The notes: generated from the letters alone by a model not told the origin. Counted from the stretch's first letter, positions 1 through 8,085 are shown. The stretch is DNA of 64,000 nt from Legionella septentrionalis (GCF_003989745.1 NZ_RZGS01000007.1:24140-88139), one strand, 5' to 3'. Numbers and translations: made by a program.

Positions 1-225
1 GCTTTTCGTATTTTAGGAGCAGATGCAGTGGGCATGTCAACAGTCCCGGAAGTATTGGTGGCGAATCACTGCGGGATGAAAGTAGCTGTCATTGCTACCA
101 TCACCAATTACGCCACAGGCCTTGCCAATACCAGCCACAGCCATGAAGCAGTAGTCTTAATGGCTTCGCAAGCTGCGGAAAAATTAAATATATTGCTCAA
201 GCGTTTAATTAAAGATTTGGCATGA
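1..225 (+). CDS. Purine nucleoside phosphorylase, C-terminal part (5' end outside window)
   Basis: The reading frame is open from base 1, so only the last 74 codons are present. It has the trimeric PNP/MTAP-family segment GADAVGMSTVPEV followed by ANHCG and ITNYATG, which lie around the purine and phosphate sites in this family. The enzyme cleaves purine (deoxy)nucleosides with phosphate to give base plus (deoxy)ribose-1-phosphate. The stop overlaps the deoC start (ATGA), so the two are translationally coupled in a nucleoside salvage operon: the PNP releases deoxyribose-1-phosphate and DeoC acts on deoxyribose-5-phosphate. A phosphopentomutase would be needed between them and is not in view. 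Confidence 0.9.
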   Translation, partial: AFRILGADAVGMSTVPEVLVANHCGMKVAVIATITNYATGLANTSHSHEAVVLMASQAAEKLNILLKRLIKDLA

Positions 226-992
226 AGCTGGAACAAGAATTAACCCAGTATTTAGAGAAAATACTTAAAAATCCGATGCGCTCCATATCGGCGCGCGAGA
301 TCATTTCTGTGCTTGATCTCACTCTGCTCGAAGAAAAAGCACAACCGCACGCCATAGAAAATCTGGCGCAAATTGCAGTAACACATGAGGTTGCTGCAAT
401 TTGTGTTTTACCGCAACACTTGCACCATATCCCCGCGACAACGGGAATTACACGTGCAACAGTAGCTAATTTCCCTGCAGGCGATGAAGTGCAAGAAGAT
501 GTGTTAAAGACCATTATACAAAGCATTAAGCTTCATGCCGATGAAATTGATTATGTCTTCCCTTACCAAAATTATTTGCATGGTAATCAAAAGCTTGCGC
601 TACAAGCCGTCAAAGAAAATTATGAATTGTGTAAGCGCCATCAAGTCATTTTCAAGGTCATTCTGGAAACCGGAGCTTTTCCGTCCATGGCCCTGATTTA
701 TGAAGCTTGTTTAGATATCCTCGCCCAAGGTTGCGATTTTTTAAAAACGTCTACTGGAAAAACCGCACAAGGCGCTACTTTGTCGGCAGCATTTACCATT
801 CTTTCTGCAATTAAGGAAAGTGGAAAACCATGCGGCATCAAGCTTTCCGGTGGGGTAAAAACCAAAGAACAAGCGCTGCAGTATGCAGCTTTGGCAGAAT
901 TCATGATCGGTTTGCCTGTAAATAAAACGTGGTTTCGTCTAGGGGCAAGCCGGCTACTGGATGAATTGCTTGCTGCACCTACAAGCAGCTAG
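222..992 (+). CDS. deoC: Deoxyribose-phosphate aldolase
   Basis: DeoC splits 2-deoxyribose-5-phosphate into glyceraldehyde-3-phosphate and acetaldehyde in the cytoplasm. The 256-residue length matches the E. coli-type enzyme (about 259). The Schiff-base lysine lies in FLKTSTGK (Lys175), the second active-site lysine in GIKLSGGVKT (Lys207), and the catalytic Asp in EIDYVFPY (Asp110). Its ATG overlaps the upstream phosphorylase stop by 4 nt, so it depends on translational coupling; no separate Shine-Dalgarno is evident. It is the last gene of the operon, followed by an inverted repeat and then convergent genes. Confidence 0.96.
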   Translation: MKLEQELTQYLEKILKNPMRSISAREIISVLDLTLLEEKAQPHAIENLAQIAVTHEVAAICVLPQHLHHIPATTGITRATVANFPAGDEVQEDVLKTIIQSIKLHADEIDYVFPYQNYLHGNQKLALQAVKENYELCKRHQVIFKVILETGAFPSMALIYEACLDILAQGCDFLKTSTGKTAQGATLSAAFTILSAIKESGKPCGIKLSGGVKTKEQALQYAALAEFMIGLPVNKTWFRLGASRLLDELLAAPTSS

Positions 993-1104
993 CAGCCCGA
1001 TTATTGCCGTTATCTCGCACTAAATAATTCCTGCCTAAATAATGGCCGCCCACATTCACTGGACAAATAGAGTGTTCTGCATTCTTCATGCGGATTTTAG
1101 CCAA

Positions 1105-1142
1105 TATTCTGCCTTGTTGATTTAAGCCCACAAGGCAGAATA
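1105..1142. terminator. 13-bp perfect inverted repeat between convergent genes
   Basis: TATTCTGCCTTGT and its exact complement flank a 12-nt loop. It lies 112 nt after deoC and 29 nt after the stop of the minus-strand gene, so it can serve both. Neither side has a clear U-tract, so termination strength is uncertain. The CCTTGT/ACAAGG core recurs in the hairpin at 2645-2676, downstream of the paralogous gene. Confidence 0.6.
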
Positions 1143-1171
1143 AAGGGTAATTACTCTACACGAAAGTTAAA

Positions 1172-2428
1172 CTACATCCCCGCTGTTGGGTTTGCCTGGG
1201 ATTGCGGTCTGCTTGGAGATTGAGTCGGAGTTGCAAAAAAACTGTATGGGGACAGAGGAACAGGGCTAAAGATAGGCTGAGCACTTGGCTCTACAAAATC
1301 CGATGCGCTGCTGCTCGATGCATTGGCTGAGCTACTTAAGGCAAATTGTTCTTTATTTTGCAAACCCATAGGCACTTGCCGAGCTTTATCCTCATTCATC
1401 AATCCGGAATTGGAAGAACTGCTGGCTTGAGCTGGAACATGCTCCTCTCTAAGAGCCGAAACACTTGCTCTAGGCTGCCAATTAATAAATTTAATCGGCC
1501 CTTTTCTAGTCTTTAACGAACTAAGCTTATACGCATCGACCTGCGATGTTCCCCAACCTTTCTCCTGCATTTCCTCATTTGAAAGCGGCTCTATTTCTTT
1601 CTCTGCAACCTTTTTTCCCAGTGTCCTTGCTTCATGCAACAAACGTTGCTCCGCAGATGAATAAAACCGATAGGCTTTTTCATAAGCATCAGCGTACACC
1701 TGACCTCCTCTTTGCAAGAGTTGCTCACGGTTACGCATCGGCTTGTATGGTGGATTTAATGCGGCATAGCGTCCGGCATCATGACCTCTTTTACGCTTGC
1801 GCCCCTCATCGCTATCATTTCTTTTTTTCCTCTGCACAGGTTCTATTCTGGCAGATTCGAAAGAATGTTCTGTTACATCACTTCCTCCCCCTGCACTTTG
1901 CACTGCAAGTGGTGGATTCCTGTCCTGTTGATCCCGTTCCATATTCTTAAGAATTTCATCACATAAACTGGGAGGTAGCCAAGCTTTTCTTTTTTTCCCA
2001 ACCTTGCCACTCCTCTTTGCAGATGCATTTTCTACCTCATCATCGGAAATTTCAATTACCTCTGCTTCATCATCGGAAATTTCTATGCTTTCATTGGTAA
2101 CAGTAGTGGTTGCAAGTATTGGCAAACTTACTGGTGCGGCTTGCGGCATGGACAAGGCAGGTGTTGAACAAGTAAATATCCGTTGCTGAGAGGGCATCGG
2201 TGCAGGCTGTGCTAAAAACGGAGTGTAATAAAAATTCTGAACAGGTTCCTGGTAAAATGGCCCTAATATTTCTTTTGCATCCGGTTTGGGTACAGGCTTC
2301 TCCCATTCCGCCAGAACCAGGGAAGAGATTCCTTGTGGAAAGTAATTACTCAATGGTGTTATTGATTGCGGGTCAAATTGCCCTTCATATCCTGAATTGG
2401 TTCTTCGTCTTTTAGAGTTATTATACAT
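1172..2428 (-). CDS. Unknown protein, family A: NLS-like N-terminus, tandem SIM-like motifs, YADAY motif
   Basis: A 418-residue protein I cannot assign to a described family. It starts MYNNSKRRRTNSGYEGQF, a basic cluster resembling a nuclear localisation signal, followed by a conserved block ending AEILGPFYQ-type residues (about 40-60). Residues 114-131 hold two copies of IEISDDE, the second as VIEISDDE; this is the hydrophobic-plus-acidic pattern of eukaryotic SUMO-interacting motifs. More basic clusters follow at about 145-148 and 200-214. A single GGQVYADAYEKAY motif is near residue 241, and the C-terminal part is Ser/Pro-rich with SPYSFF. There is no signal peptide or membrane segment. 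The protein at 2694-3866 is a paralogue (shared N-terminus, YADAY and SPYSFF). A role as a secreted, host-nucleus-directed protein is inference; a plain structural role is possible. Confidence 0.8.
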   Translation of the reverse strand: MYNNSKRRRTNSGYEGQFDPQSITPLSNYFPQGISSLVLAEWEKPVPKPDAKEILGPFYQEPVQNFYYTPFLAQPAPMPSQQRIFTCSTPALSMPQAAPVSLPILATTTVTNESIEISDDEAEVIEISDDEVENASAKRSGKVGKKRKAWLPPSLCDEILKNMERDQQDRNPPLAVQSAGGGSDVTEHSFESARIEPVQRKKRNDSDEGRKRKRGHDAGRYAALNPPYKPMRNREQLLQRGGQVYADAYEKAYRFYSSAEQRLLHEARTLGKKVAEKEIEPLSNEEMQEKGWGTSQVDAYKLSSLKTRKGPIKFINWQPRASVSALREEHVPAQASSSSNSGLMNEDKARQVPMGLQNKEQFALSSSANASSSSASDFVEPSAQPIFSPVPLSPYSFFATPTQSPSRPQSQANPTAGM

Positions 2429-2500
2429 ACGAATTGGCTAAATAATTAATTGAGTGAGCGATTATACTCCATTTGCAACAAAATAATACAGCAAAATATG
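2429..2500 (-). promoter_or_regulatory. Promoter and leader shared with the paralogue at 3866
   Basis: On the minus strand a TATAAT (2461-2466) is followed by CACTCAA and an AATTATTT-CCAAT leader running to the ATG. A TTGCTG (2489-2494) lies 22 nt upstream of the -10. The same order, with the same 22-nt spacing and TAGAAT as -10, is upstream of the gene at 3866. The 22-nt gap is too long for a standard -35/-10 pair, so the TTGCTG block may be conserved for another reason. Neither leader has a good Shine-Dalgarno. Confidence 0.55.
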
Positions 2501-2644
2501 AGCTTGGTGGCTTTTTTTTGATCTCATGCAGTTAAGTGATTGTATTTTTTGTATTTTCAAAATTTTAACTGAATAAATGGTTGTTGTTGCCGCAAAGATA
2601 TGACCCAACTTGCAAACACTCCCTGTACTTCGCTTCAAATTCAA

Positions 2645-2676
2645 GCTTTACCTTGTATAGGATTACAAGGTAAAGC
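2645..2676 (-). terminator. 12-bp hairpin downstream of the second paralogue
   Basis: GCTTTACCTTGT pairs exactly with ACAAGGTAAAGC around an 8-nt loop, 18 nt past the stop of the gene at 2694-3866. There is no U-tract. It resembles the hairpin at 1105-1142 in position and in its CCTTGT core. Confidence 0.55.
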
Positions 2677-2693
2677 CAGACAACAACACCTCA

Positions 2694-3866
2694 TTATTCT
2701 AGGCAAATATTAGAATTTAACCCTGCTGCATCATCATCCAGCGATATCAGGCTACTTTCAAACTGGGCGGGCAACCTTACAAAAAAACTGTATGGGGACA
2801 CAGAACCAGGTCTAAAGTCAGGCTGGGGACTTTGCTTTACAAAATCAGATGTCGTACTGTCTGATCTACCTGGAGCAGAACCCTGTAAATTCTTTGATAG
2901 TGGGTCAATTTCTTGCAGCGTTCGTTTTGCCAACAACGGAGGTTTTTCGCTGATGGGACGTATCCCTAAATAACCCGCATAGGCATCTGCGTATGCTTTT
3001 CCTTGTTCTTGCAAAAGTACTTCATAGTTAACTGGCGTTGAATTCTTTAGCCTATCGGCACGTGCGCGTTTTTTACCTCTTTGAGCCTGTACTTGATCAT
3101 AGCCCGCCTGATATGCATCTGCATATTCCTGGCCTTTTTGCATTAGCATAGCTCTGGGAAGTGGGGGGATCTTTTTTACCGCATAATGTATTCCGGCTTT
3201 TCTTGCTTCATCGGAATCGATTTGCATGAAATTTTGATTTTTTGCAGCTTGCGCTAATGAATAGGCTTGTTCATAGGCATCAGCATACCCTTGGCCTTTG
3301 CCCATTAATTGGGCTCTGGGAAGTTTGGGAAGTTCTTTTATGGCATGAAGCGTTCCATCATTCTCCCCTTCTACTCTTAGTGATTGAGTATGTTTTTCTT
3401 GATTAATTTGCGAGATATTTTTCAAAGCTCTCTCAGCAATACTGTTGGCTCTCCACACTCTGTTTAGCCAATTATGGTTTGCCTTTGTGGTGGCATTTTT
3501 TATCTCATCGGCAATTGCAATATCGTATTCTTCATTGTCAAAGACGTTTATGCCCCCATTCAAAATGAATGCAGGTTCCGGCAAGGAAGCTGCTGCAGAA
3601 GCTTCCGAGAATGGGGTGGACGGTGAATAATCCAACGCCCCACCTGTTATCAGCGGTTGCTGCACTGATGATGTAGCAGCAGGGTAAAAAGGCGCCTGGT
3701 ATAAAGGTCCCAATATCTCTGCAGCATTTAATTCAGCAGCAGGTTTCTGCCATTCAGATGCTAAAACAGATAAAAACCCAGCCGAAAAATATGAATCTAG
3801 TGGTGGTGTAGAAAAACTGCCTTGATACCCTGCATCAATTCTTCGTTTCTTATTAGGATTATACAT
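2694..3866 (-). CDS. Unknown protein, family A: NLS-like N-terminus, three YADAY repeats, SIM-like C-terminus
   Basis: A 390-residue paralogue of the neighbouring 418-residue protein. I start it at 3866 because MYNPNKKRRIDAGYQGSF aligns with the paralogue's first residues; an upstream in-frame ATG at 3929 would add 21 unaligned residues overlapping the promoter. The shared block AEILGPLYQAP follows at about 49-59. Three repeats of the form L-x-x-x-GQ-x-YADAY-x-x-x-Y start near residues 187, 242 and 284. A basic cluster GKKRARADR lies at about 264-272. SPYSFF near 357 is shared with the paralogue. LISLDDD (373-379) close to the C-terminus fits a SUMO-interacting-motif pattern. There is no signal peptide or membrane segment. 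Function unknown; recent tandem duplication with retained promoter is clear. Confidence 0.8.
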   Translation of the reverse strand: MYNPNKKRRIDAGYQGSFSTPPLDSYFSAGFLSVLASEWQKPAAELNAAEILGPLYQAPFYPAATSSVQQPLITGGALDYSPSTPFSEASAAASLPEPAFILNGGINVFDNEEYDIAIADEIKNATTKANHNWLNRVWRANSIAERALKNISQINQEKHTQSLRVEGENDGTLHAIKELPKLPRAQLMGKGQGYADAYEQAYSLAQAAKNQNFMQIDSDEARKAGIHYAVKKIPPLPRAMLMQKGQEYADAYQAGYDQVQAQRGKKRARADRLKNSTPVNYEVLLQEQGKAYADAYAGYLGIRPISEKPPLLAKRTLQEIDPLSKNLQGSAPGRSDSTTSDFVKQSPQPDFRPGSVSPYSFFVRLPAQFESSLISLDDDAAGLNSNICLE

Positions 3867-3940
3867 AGGATTATTGGTGAAATAATTGCTTGAGTGGGCA
3901 ATTCTACAGCAGATGACAGAAAAAAACACAGCAACAAATG
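3867..3940 (-). promoter_or_regulatory. Promoter and leader of the second paralogue
   Basis: Reading the minus strand, TTGCTG (3929-3934), 22 nt, TAGAAT (3901-3906), CACTCAA, AATTATTT and CCAAT precede the ATG in the same order as upstream of 2428. The remaining gap up to 4154 is very AT-rich, with no further gene or clear hairpin seen. Confidence 0.5.
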
Positions 3941-4154
3941 ATCTTTTTGGATATAGTTTACGCGAATGGTATGATGATTATCATATAACCTTTTGATTAA
4001 TTATTATTTTCTAATTAAAATATACTTTTTAATAATAGAATTAATTTTCGAGATTAGCATAGAAAGAAACAGTTAGCCTGTACCCTTTAAATATGAGCAG
4101 CAATCCCTCTGGAAGTACATTAATATAGTTGTCAGCGTATTTGATTACTGCTCG

Positions 4155-5006
4155 TCAATGGGCGATTATTCCTAGCCACATGATGAGACCATACCAATTG
4201 TTACAAGAAAATGCTTTGAAACAGGCTTTTTCAATACGGCTGTTTACCAGTTGCTGCTGGTAAAGTAAAACCAGTGCAGCCAATCCCCACCCTGCATAAA
4301 ACAATGAAGAAAGATGCATGAAATAAGCCAGAACAAGCCATGAGGAATGAAATGAAATCTGTAAAAATAAGATGGCCATGCGATCATAATCTGCAAAAAA
4401 AATTGCCGTGGATTTAACCCCAATACGCAAATCATCCGCTCTGTCAACCATGGCATACATGGTGTCATACGCTATTATCCAGGCAAAATTAATTGCTAAA
4501 AGAAGGACGAACCGGTAATCGAACAAGGCATGCGAAGCAGAGAAAGCCATGGGGATCCCCATGGAAAAGGCAAGCCCTAAGACCAATTGCGGCGCTTGTA
4601 AAAAACGCTTGCAAAATGGGTATAACACCGTGATGACCACAGCAAACAAAGCATAATAAAAGCAGGCAGCCGGCAACTGCATGACAATAAGCAAAGCTGC
4701 AAAAAGCAGAATTAATAACAAAATTAAAGCTTCTGCTAGATTAACTTCACCGCAAGTCAAAGGTCTTTCTTTAGTCCGTTTCACGTGCTTGTCGATATTC
4801 CTATCGGCGATGTCATTAACCACACATCCTGCCGCCCTCATAAACACCGTACCTAACAGGAAATAGGCAATGAGTTGTACGGGTGGATTATTGTTATTGG
4901 CAATCCATAAAGCCCATGCTGTCGGAAACCAAAGCAATAAAATACCCACGGGTTTATGAAAACGCATTAATCTGAAATAACTACCTAAGCGCATGTTTTT
5001 ACTCAA
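4155..5006 (-). CDS. ubiA: 4-hydroxybenzoate octaprenyltransferase
   Basis: An integral membrane prenyltransferase that attaches the polyprenyl tail to 4-hydroxybenzoate in ubiquinone synthesis. At 283 residues it has the usual length. Both Mg-diphosphate motifs are present: NDIADRNID (64-72) and DTMYAMVDRADD (about 184-195), separated by hydrophobic helices typical of the UbiA fold. It overlaps the 3' end of ubiC by 8 nt, so the two committed steps of the pathway are coupled. It ends the long minus-strand gene run. Confidence 0.95.
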   Translation of the reverse strand: MSKNMRLGSYFRLMRFHKPVGILLLWFPTAWALWIANNNNPPVQLIAYFLLGTVFMRAAGCVVNDIADRNIDKHVKRTKERPLTCGEVNLAEALILLLILLFAALLIVMQLPAACFYYALFAVVITVLYPFCKRFLQAPQLVLGLAFSMGIPMAFSASHALFDYRFVLLLAINFAWIIAYDTMYAMVDRADDLRIGVKSTAIFFADYDRMAILFLQISFHSSWLVLAYFMHLSSLFYAGWGLAALVLLYQQQLVNSRIEKACFKAFSCNNWYGLIMWLGIIAH

Positions 5007-5538
5007 GATATTGATTTAAGCCTGGCAATAAAATTTCCAGCAGATAAAAAGGAAAATGATCGCATACTATAAATTCCGCAAGCCTTCCCCACAAAGCCGG
5101 CGCGCCGTGATGCAAGGCTGCGTCCAGCCAATGATACTCAATGACTTTGGGGGTGATTGGATAATAAACTAAAGAAATCCGCTCAATGTTATTTGCCCCA
5201 AAAATCAATTGCCCTAATGATTCATTTTGCAAACGCTTGAATAAGGCCGCGTTATGTTGATAAGTCTTTTCGGGGAGGATGGTGCGACCGTACCAGCAAG
5301 CTTCCTCCCCAACTTTCATTACAATCTCGCGGTGTAAAACCCGGCCGCTATTTAAATGCAGTATGTAATTATCCCACCAACCACGCCAACCCCATTGCTG
5401 CATTAAAACTTGCAGGCGGACCCCTGAAGTTATGGCTTTTAATTTTTCCGTTAAGGATTGCCGGTGCGTAAGCCAAGGTAAAAGTTTTGCAGGCGGTTCA
5501 ACAGCTGAGGATGGAAATCCGAAAGGCGTGATTAACAT
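4999..5538 (-). CDS. ubiC: Chorismate pyruvate-lyase
   Basis: Converts chorismate to 4-hydroxybenzoate plus pyruvate, the first committed step of ubiquinone synthesis, in the cytoplasm. The 179-residue protein shows the UbiC landmarks WLTHRQSLTEKL near the N-terminus, the ARG-type segment EACWYGRTILPE, and LGQLIFGAN. It lies directly upstream of and overlaps ubiA, whose product consumes its product. The gap to the upstream prepilin gene is 36 nt with no obvious terminator, so co-transcription is plausible. The Shine-Dalgarno is weak. Confidence 0.93.
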   Translation of the reverse strand: MLITPFGFPSSAVEPPAKLLPWLTHRQSLTEKLKAITSGVRLQVLMQQWGWRGWWDNYILHLNSGRVLHREIVMKVGEEACWYGRTILPEKTYQHNAALFKRLQNESLGQLIFGANNIERISLVYYPITPKVIEYHWLDAALHHGAPALWGRLAEFIVCDHFPFYLLEILLPGLNQYLE

Positions 5539-5574
5539 GCGTTATTCGTGAAACAAAGTTTGCCTAGATGATAA

Positions 5575-6138
5575 CTAATTACAAGCAGCAGTAGCAACAC
5601 TTAAACGCCCACTCGTCGCGATACTGATAACACGTGCATTATTCCCTGTGCATCCGCTTGCCCTAAGCGTTAACGACGTGGATCCCGTGGTTAAAAATCC
5701 AGTACTATCAAAACTGATGATGCGGGCAGATGTAGAAATTTGCGTGCCACCTGGCAAGGCTTCGGCAACTTTTACTAAATCATTACTGGATTCAATGGCA
5801 TTATTATTATCTGCATCTATGAAAACAATCCATCCCTGTGACCATTGAGCATTGCTACCGCAAGCACTAAATGCCGCATTGGCAGCAGGACATACCGACA
5901 CCCGCACACCCCTTTTGACTGCTTCCATGCGGGCCAAGCCAAGACTTGCTGATAATTTATTGGCTACACTAACTACTTTATTGTTTTGAATTAGACCATA
6001 GTAACCAGGAACGGCGAGCGCTATGAAAATGGCAGCCATGGCCAAAACAGTAAGAAACTCAACCAAAGTAAATGCTTTTTGCGGAATATTACTTAAACCC
6101 GCTTGGCCAAGTTCTATCATAACGTAAGACTCTTGCAT
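5575..6138 (-). CDS. Type IV prepilin-like (GspH/FimT family) protein
   Basis: A 187-residue protein with an N-terminal prepilin signal: a short leader, then KA|FTLVEFLTVLAMAA, with Phe as first mature residue and Glu at +5 (Glu27). The residue before the cleavage site is Ala22 instead of the usual Gly, which prepilin peptidases tolerate less well. A hydrophobic helix follows, then a GspH/FimT-like domain with WIVFIDADNNN and a C-terminal Cys pair region. An internal ATG at 6120 would shorten the leader to 16 residues. It is probably a minor pilin of type IV pilus assembly, and follows a second member of the family. No other pilus gene is nearby. Confidence 0.85.
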   Translation of the reverse strand: MQESYVMIELGQAGLSNIPQKAFTLVEFLTVLAMAAIFIALAVPGYYGLIQNNKVVSVANKLSASLGLARMEAVKRGVRVSVCPAANAAFSACGSNAQWSQGWIVFIDADNNNAIESSNDLVKVAEALPGGTQISTSARIISFDSTGFLTTGSTSLTLRASGCTGNNARVISIATSGRLSVATAACN

Positions 6139-6160
6139 CTCATCTTTAAAGTATAGAGTA

Positions 6161-6673
6161 TTAGGAAATTAACGTTCTACGGACACGGCCCAAACGGTTA
6201 ACAATTAACTTGTACTGCTGTGTTTTATTTTTTATTAAAAAATAGCCATTCATTGCGCTTTCACAAAGGTTATCTGCAAAAATCAGGTAATGTTTTGCAT
6301 AAAAACCATGCCAGGTTATTTGTAGATCAGAAGCACGCCAGCGCCATTCATGAAAAATTTTGCTATCAGGTTGGTAAGTATGCTTGGCATTGTCAGTGAA
6401 TAAAATCATGCCTTTTGCCCAATCATTTGCAGCAGGCAGAGGAGTTAAAGCCAGAGGTTGATTTTGTATTAAAGATTGACTTCGGGCAAAGCGCAGGATG
6501 GTTTCAATTTCCCCAAGCCTTGTTTCCATATGGTTTCTCTCATAACTTGCCTGCAGGGAAGGTAAGGCAAGCAAAAATCCTGTTGCCATAATGACAAGTG
6601 CCATCAGCAATTCTATCCAGGTAAAGCCACCATAAATTATTGGCTTGCGATTAGATGGTTGCGCTAACTCCAT
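6161..6673 (-). CDS. Type IV prepilin-like (GspH/FimT family) protein
   Basis: A 170-residue minor-pilin candidate. It has a canonical prepilin site GG|FTWIELLMALVIMA with Gly16 before the cleavage and Glu21 at mature +5, then the hydrophobic N-terminal helix and a small globular domain with GMILFTDNA, typical of FimT/GspH. A good Shine-Dalgarno (AAGGA) sits 6-7 nt before the ATG. It precedes the second prepilin by 22 nt. The pair sits between the glycosylase gene and ubiC, apart from a visible pilus cluster, as minor pilins often do. Confidence 0.87.
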   Translation of the reverse strand: MELAQPSNRKPIIYGGFTWIELLMALVIMATGFLLALPSLQASYERNHMETRLGEIETILRFARSQSLIQNQPLALTPLPAANDWAKGMILFTDNAKHTYQPDSKIFHEWRWRASDLQITWHGFYAKHYLIFADNLCESAMNGYFLIKNKTQQYKLIVNRLGRVRRTLIS

Positions 6674-6720
6674 GTATGTCCTTACAAAACAATTTTCTTC
6701 CTTAATGAAGGTTTATAGCA

Positions 6721-7353
6721 TTATTGCTCTAATAATTGTTTGATCCGCAATAAATCCTGGTAAGCTTTTCCTTTGTCTATTGGTCTTCGCAACAAATATG
6801 CAGGGTGGTAACTGACAATAAACGGTTTGCCTTCATATGAATGAAGCGTGTTGCGCATCTTATTTAGGGGCCGGGCTTCATTTAGTAAGAATTGACCGGC
6901 AAAACGTCCTACAGCCATGATAAGTTTAGGGTTTACCAATTGGATTTGTTGCGTTAAATGACTAGAACAGGCGGCAATTTCTTCAATTTTCGGATCGCGG
7001 TTATCCGGCGGGCGGCATTTAAGCACGTTGGCAATATAAACATCATTTTCTGTTAAACCAATGCTGTTTAGCATCTTGTTTAATAAAATACCGGCTTTAC
7101 CTACAAAGGGCAGCCCCTGTTTATCCTCAAAGAAACCAGGTGCCTCTCCGACAATCATTAATTGAGCTTGTGGATTGCCGCGGGCAAAAACTGTTTGAGT
7201 ACGTGTTTGATGTAATACACAACGTTTGCACGCAGAAACTTCTTTTGCAAGCGAAGACAGCGAGCAAGATGAAGTCATAGGGAGTTGTTGGCGCGATTCC
7301 CAAACTTCAATGCCCATGGCTTGCAGATAATAGGGATGCAGAGGCTTATCCAT
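6721..7353 (-). CDS. Uracil-DNA glycosylase, family 4-type (Fe-S)
   Basis: Removes uracil from DNA to start base-excision repair. Four cysteines expected to bind the 4Fe-4S cluster are present: Cys42 and Cys45 (CKRC), Cys113 (KCRPPDNRDP) and Cys129. The active-site motif GEAPGFFED is at 69-77 and SYHPAYLLRRP near the C-terminus is the second catalytic motif. At 210 residues the length fits family 4. The ATG overlaps the 3' end of pyrF by 8 nt, so the pair is translationally coupled. Confidence 0.92.
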   Translation of the reverse strand: MDKPLHPYYLQAMGIEVWESRQQLPMTSSCSLSSLAKEVSACKRCVLHQTRTQTVFARGNPQAQLMIVGEAPGFFEDKQGLPFVGKAGILLNKMLNSIGLTENDVYIANVLKCRPPDNRDPKIEEIAACSSHLTQQIQLVNPKLIMAVGRFAGQFLLNEARPLNKMRNTLHSYEGKPFIVSYHPAYLLRRPIDKGKAYQDLLRIKQLLEQ

Positions 7354-8047
7354 GACTATACGTACAAGTTAGCAGCAGCTCATCGATTACCTTCCGAGGG
7401 TTCGGTGCACGCGTAACGGGGCGGCCTATTACTAAATAATCACTGCCCAATTGCCAAGCATTTTCCGGTGTGACAATTCGAGTTTGATCATCTTTTGCAT
7501 GGGATGGTAAGCGGATCCCTGGTGTGACCGTTAAAAATTTATGGCCGCAATTTTTTTTGATTGTCGGAACTTCAAGGGCCGAAGAAACTACCCCATCCAG
7601 ACCTGCTTTTTGAGCCAGCAATGCAAGCTTTTGCACATGCTCCTGAAGAGGTGCAGTCAAACCGGTCTGCGCGGCCTCATTTTCGCTCATGCTGGTCAGC
7701 AAGGTAACTGCTATGAGTAATGGCCGACTATCATATGCATGCAAAGCCTCCCGCGCTGCCTGCAACATAGCCAAACCGCCTGCAGCGTGAACATTTGTCA
7801 TCCAAACGCCTAATTCAGCTGCAGCCTTGCACGCATGCGCCACTGTGTTTGGAATATCGTGAAATTTTAAATCAAGAAAGACTTTAAATTTCTTGGCAAC
7901 CAAAGCCTTAATCAACTCAGGTCCAAATAAAGTAAACATTTCATTGCCTACTTTAAGAGCACATTCATTGGGGTTTAATTGGTCAACAAGTTTAAAGGCC
8001 TCGTGCAGATTATCAAAATCAAGAGCAATGATGAGTTTTACCGACAT
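7346..8047 (-). CDS. pyrF: Orotidine-5'-phosphate decarboxylase
   Basis: Catalyses the last step of de novo UMP synthesis. The 233-residue protein contains the catalytic array DLKFHDIPNT (59-68, with Asp59, Lys61 and Asp64), the N-terminal strand ALDFDN and the C-terminal phosphate-binding strand LVIGRPVTRAPNP. It follows lapB by 38 nt and overlaps the glycosylase gene. The lapA-lapB-pyrF order is common in gammaproteobacteria. pyrE, for the preceding step, is elsewhere in the window (52906). Confidence 0.96.
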   Translation of the reverse strand: MSVKLIIALDFDNLHEAFKLVDQLNPNECALKVGNEMFTLFGPELIKALVAKKFKVFLDLKFHDIPNTVAHACKAAAELGVWMTNVHAAGGLAMLQAAREALHAYDSRPLLIAVTLLTSMSENEAAQTGLTAPLQEHVQKLALLAQKAGLDGVVSSALEVPTIKKNCGHKFLTVTPGIRLPSHAKDDQTRIVTPENAWQLGSDYLVIGRPVTRAPNPRKVIDELLLTCTYSHG

Positions 8048-8085
8048 TTTCTACCACAATTGATTACTTTTCGGACGTGGAAGTA

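Noticed and set aside
1546..1950. 134-codon plus-strand frame opposite the first family A gene
   Set aside because: Shadow of the minus-strand gene, which has the conserved paralogue alignment and its own promoter.
2462..2644. 60-codon minus-strand frame between the tandem paralogues
   Set aside because: It covers the conserved promoter of the first paralogue and lacks a ribosome binding site.
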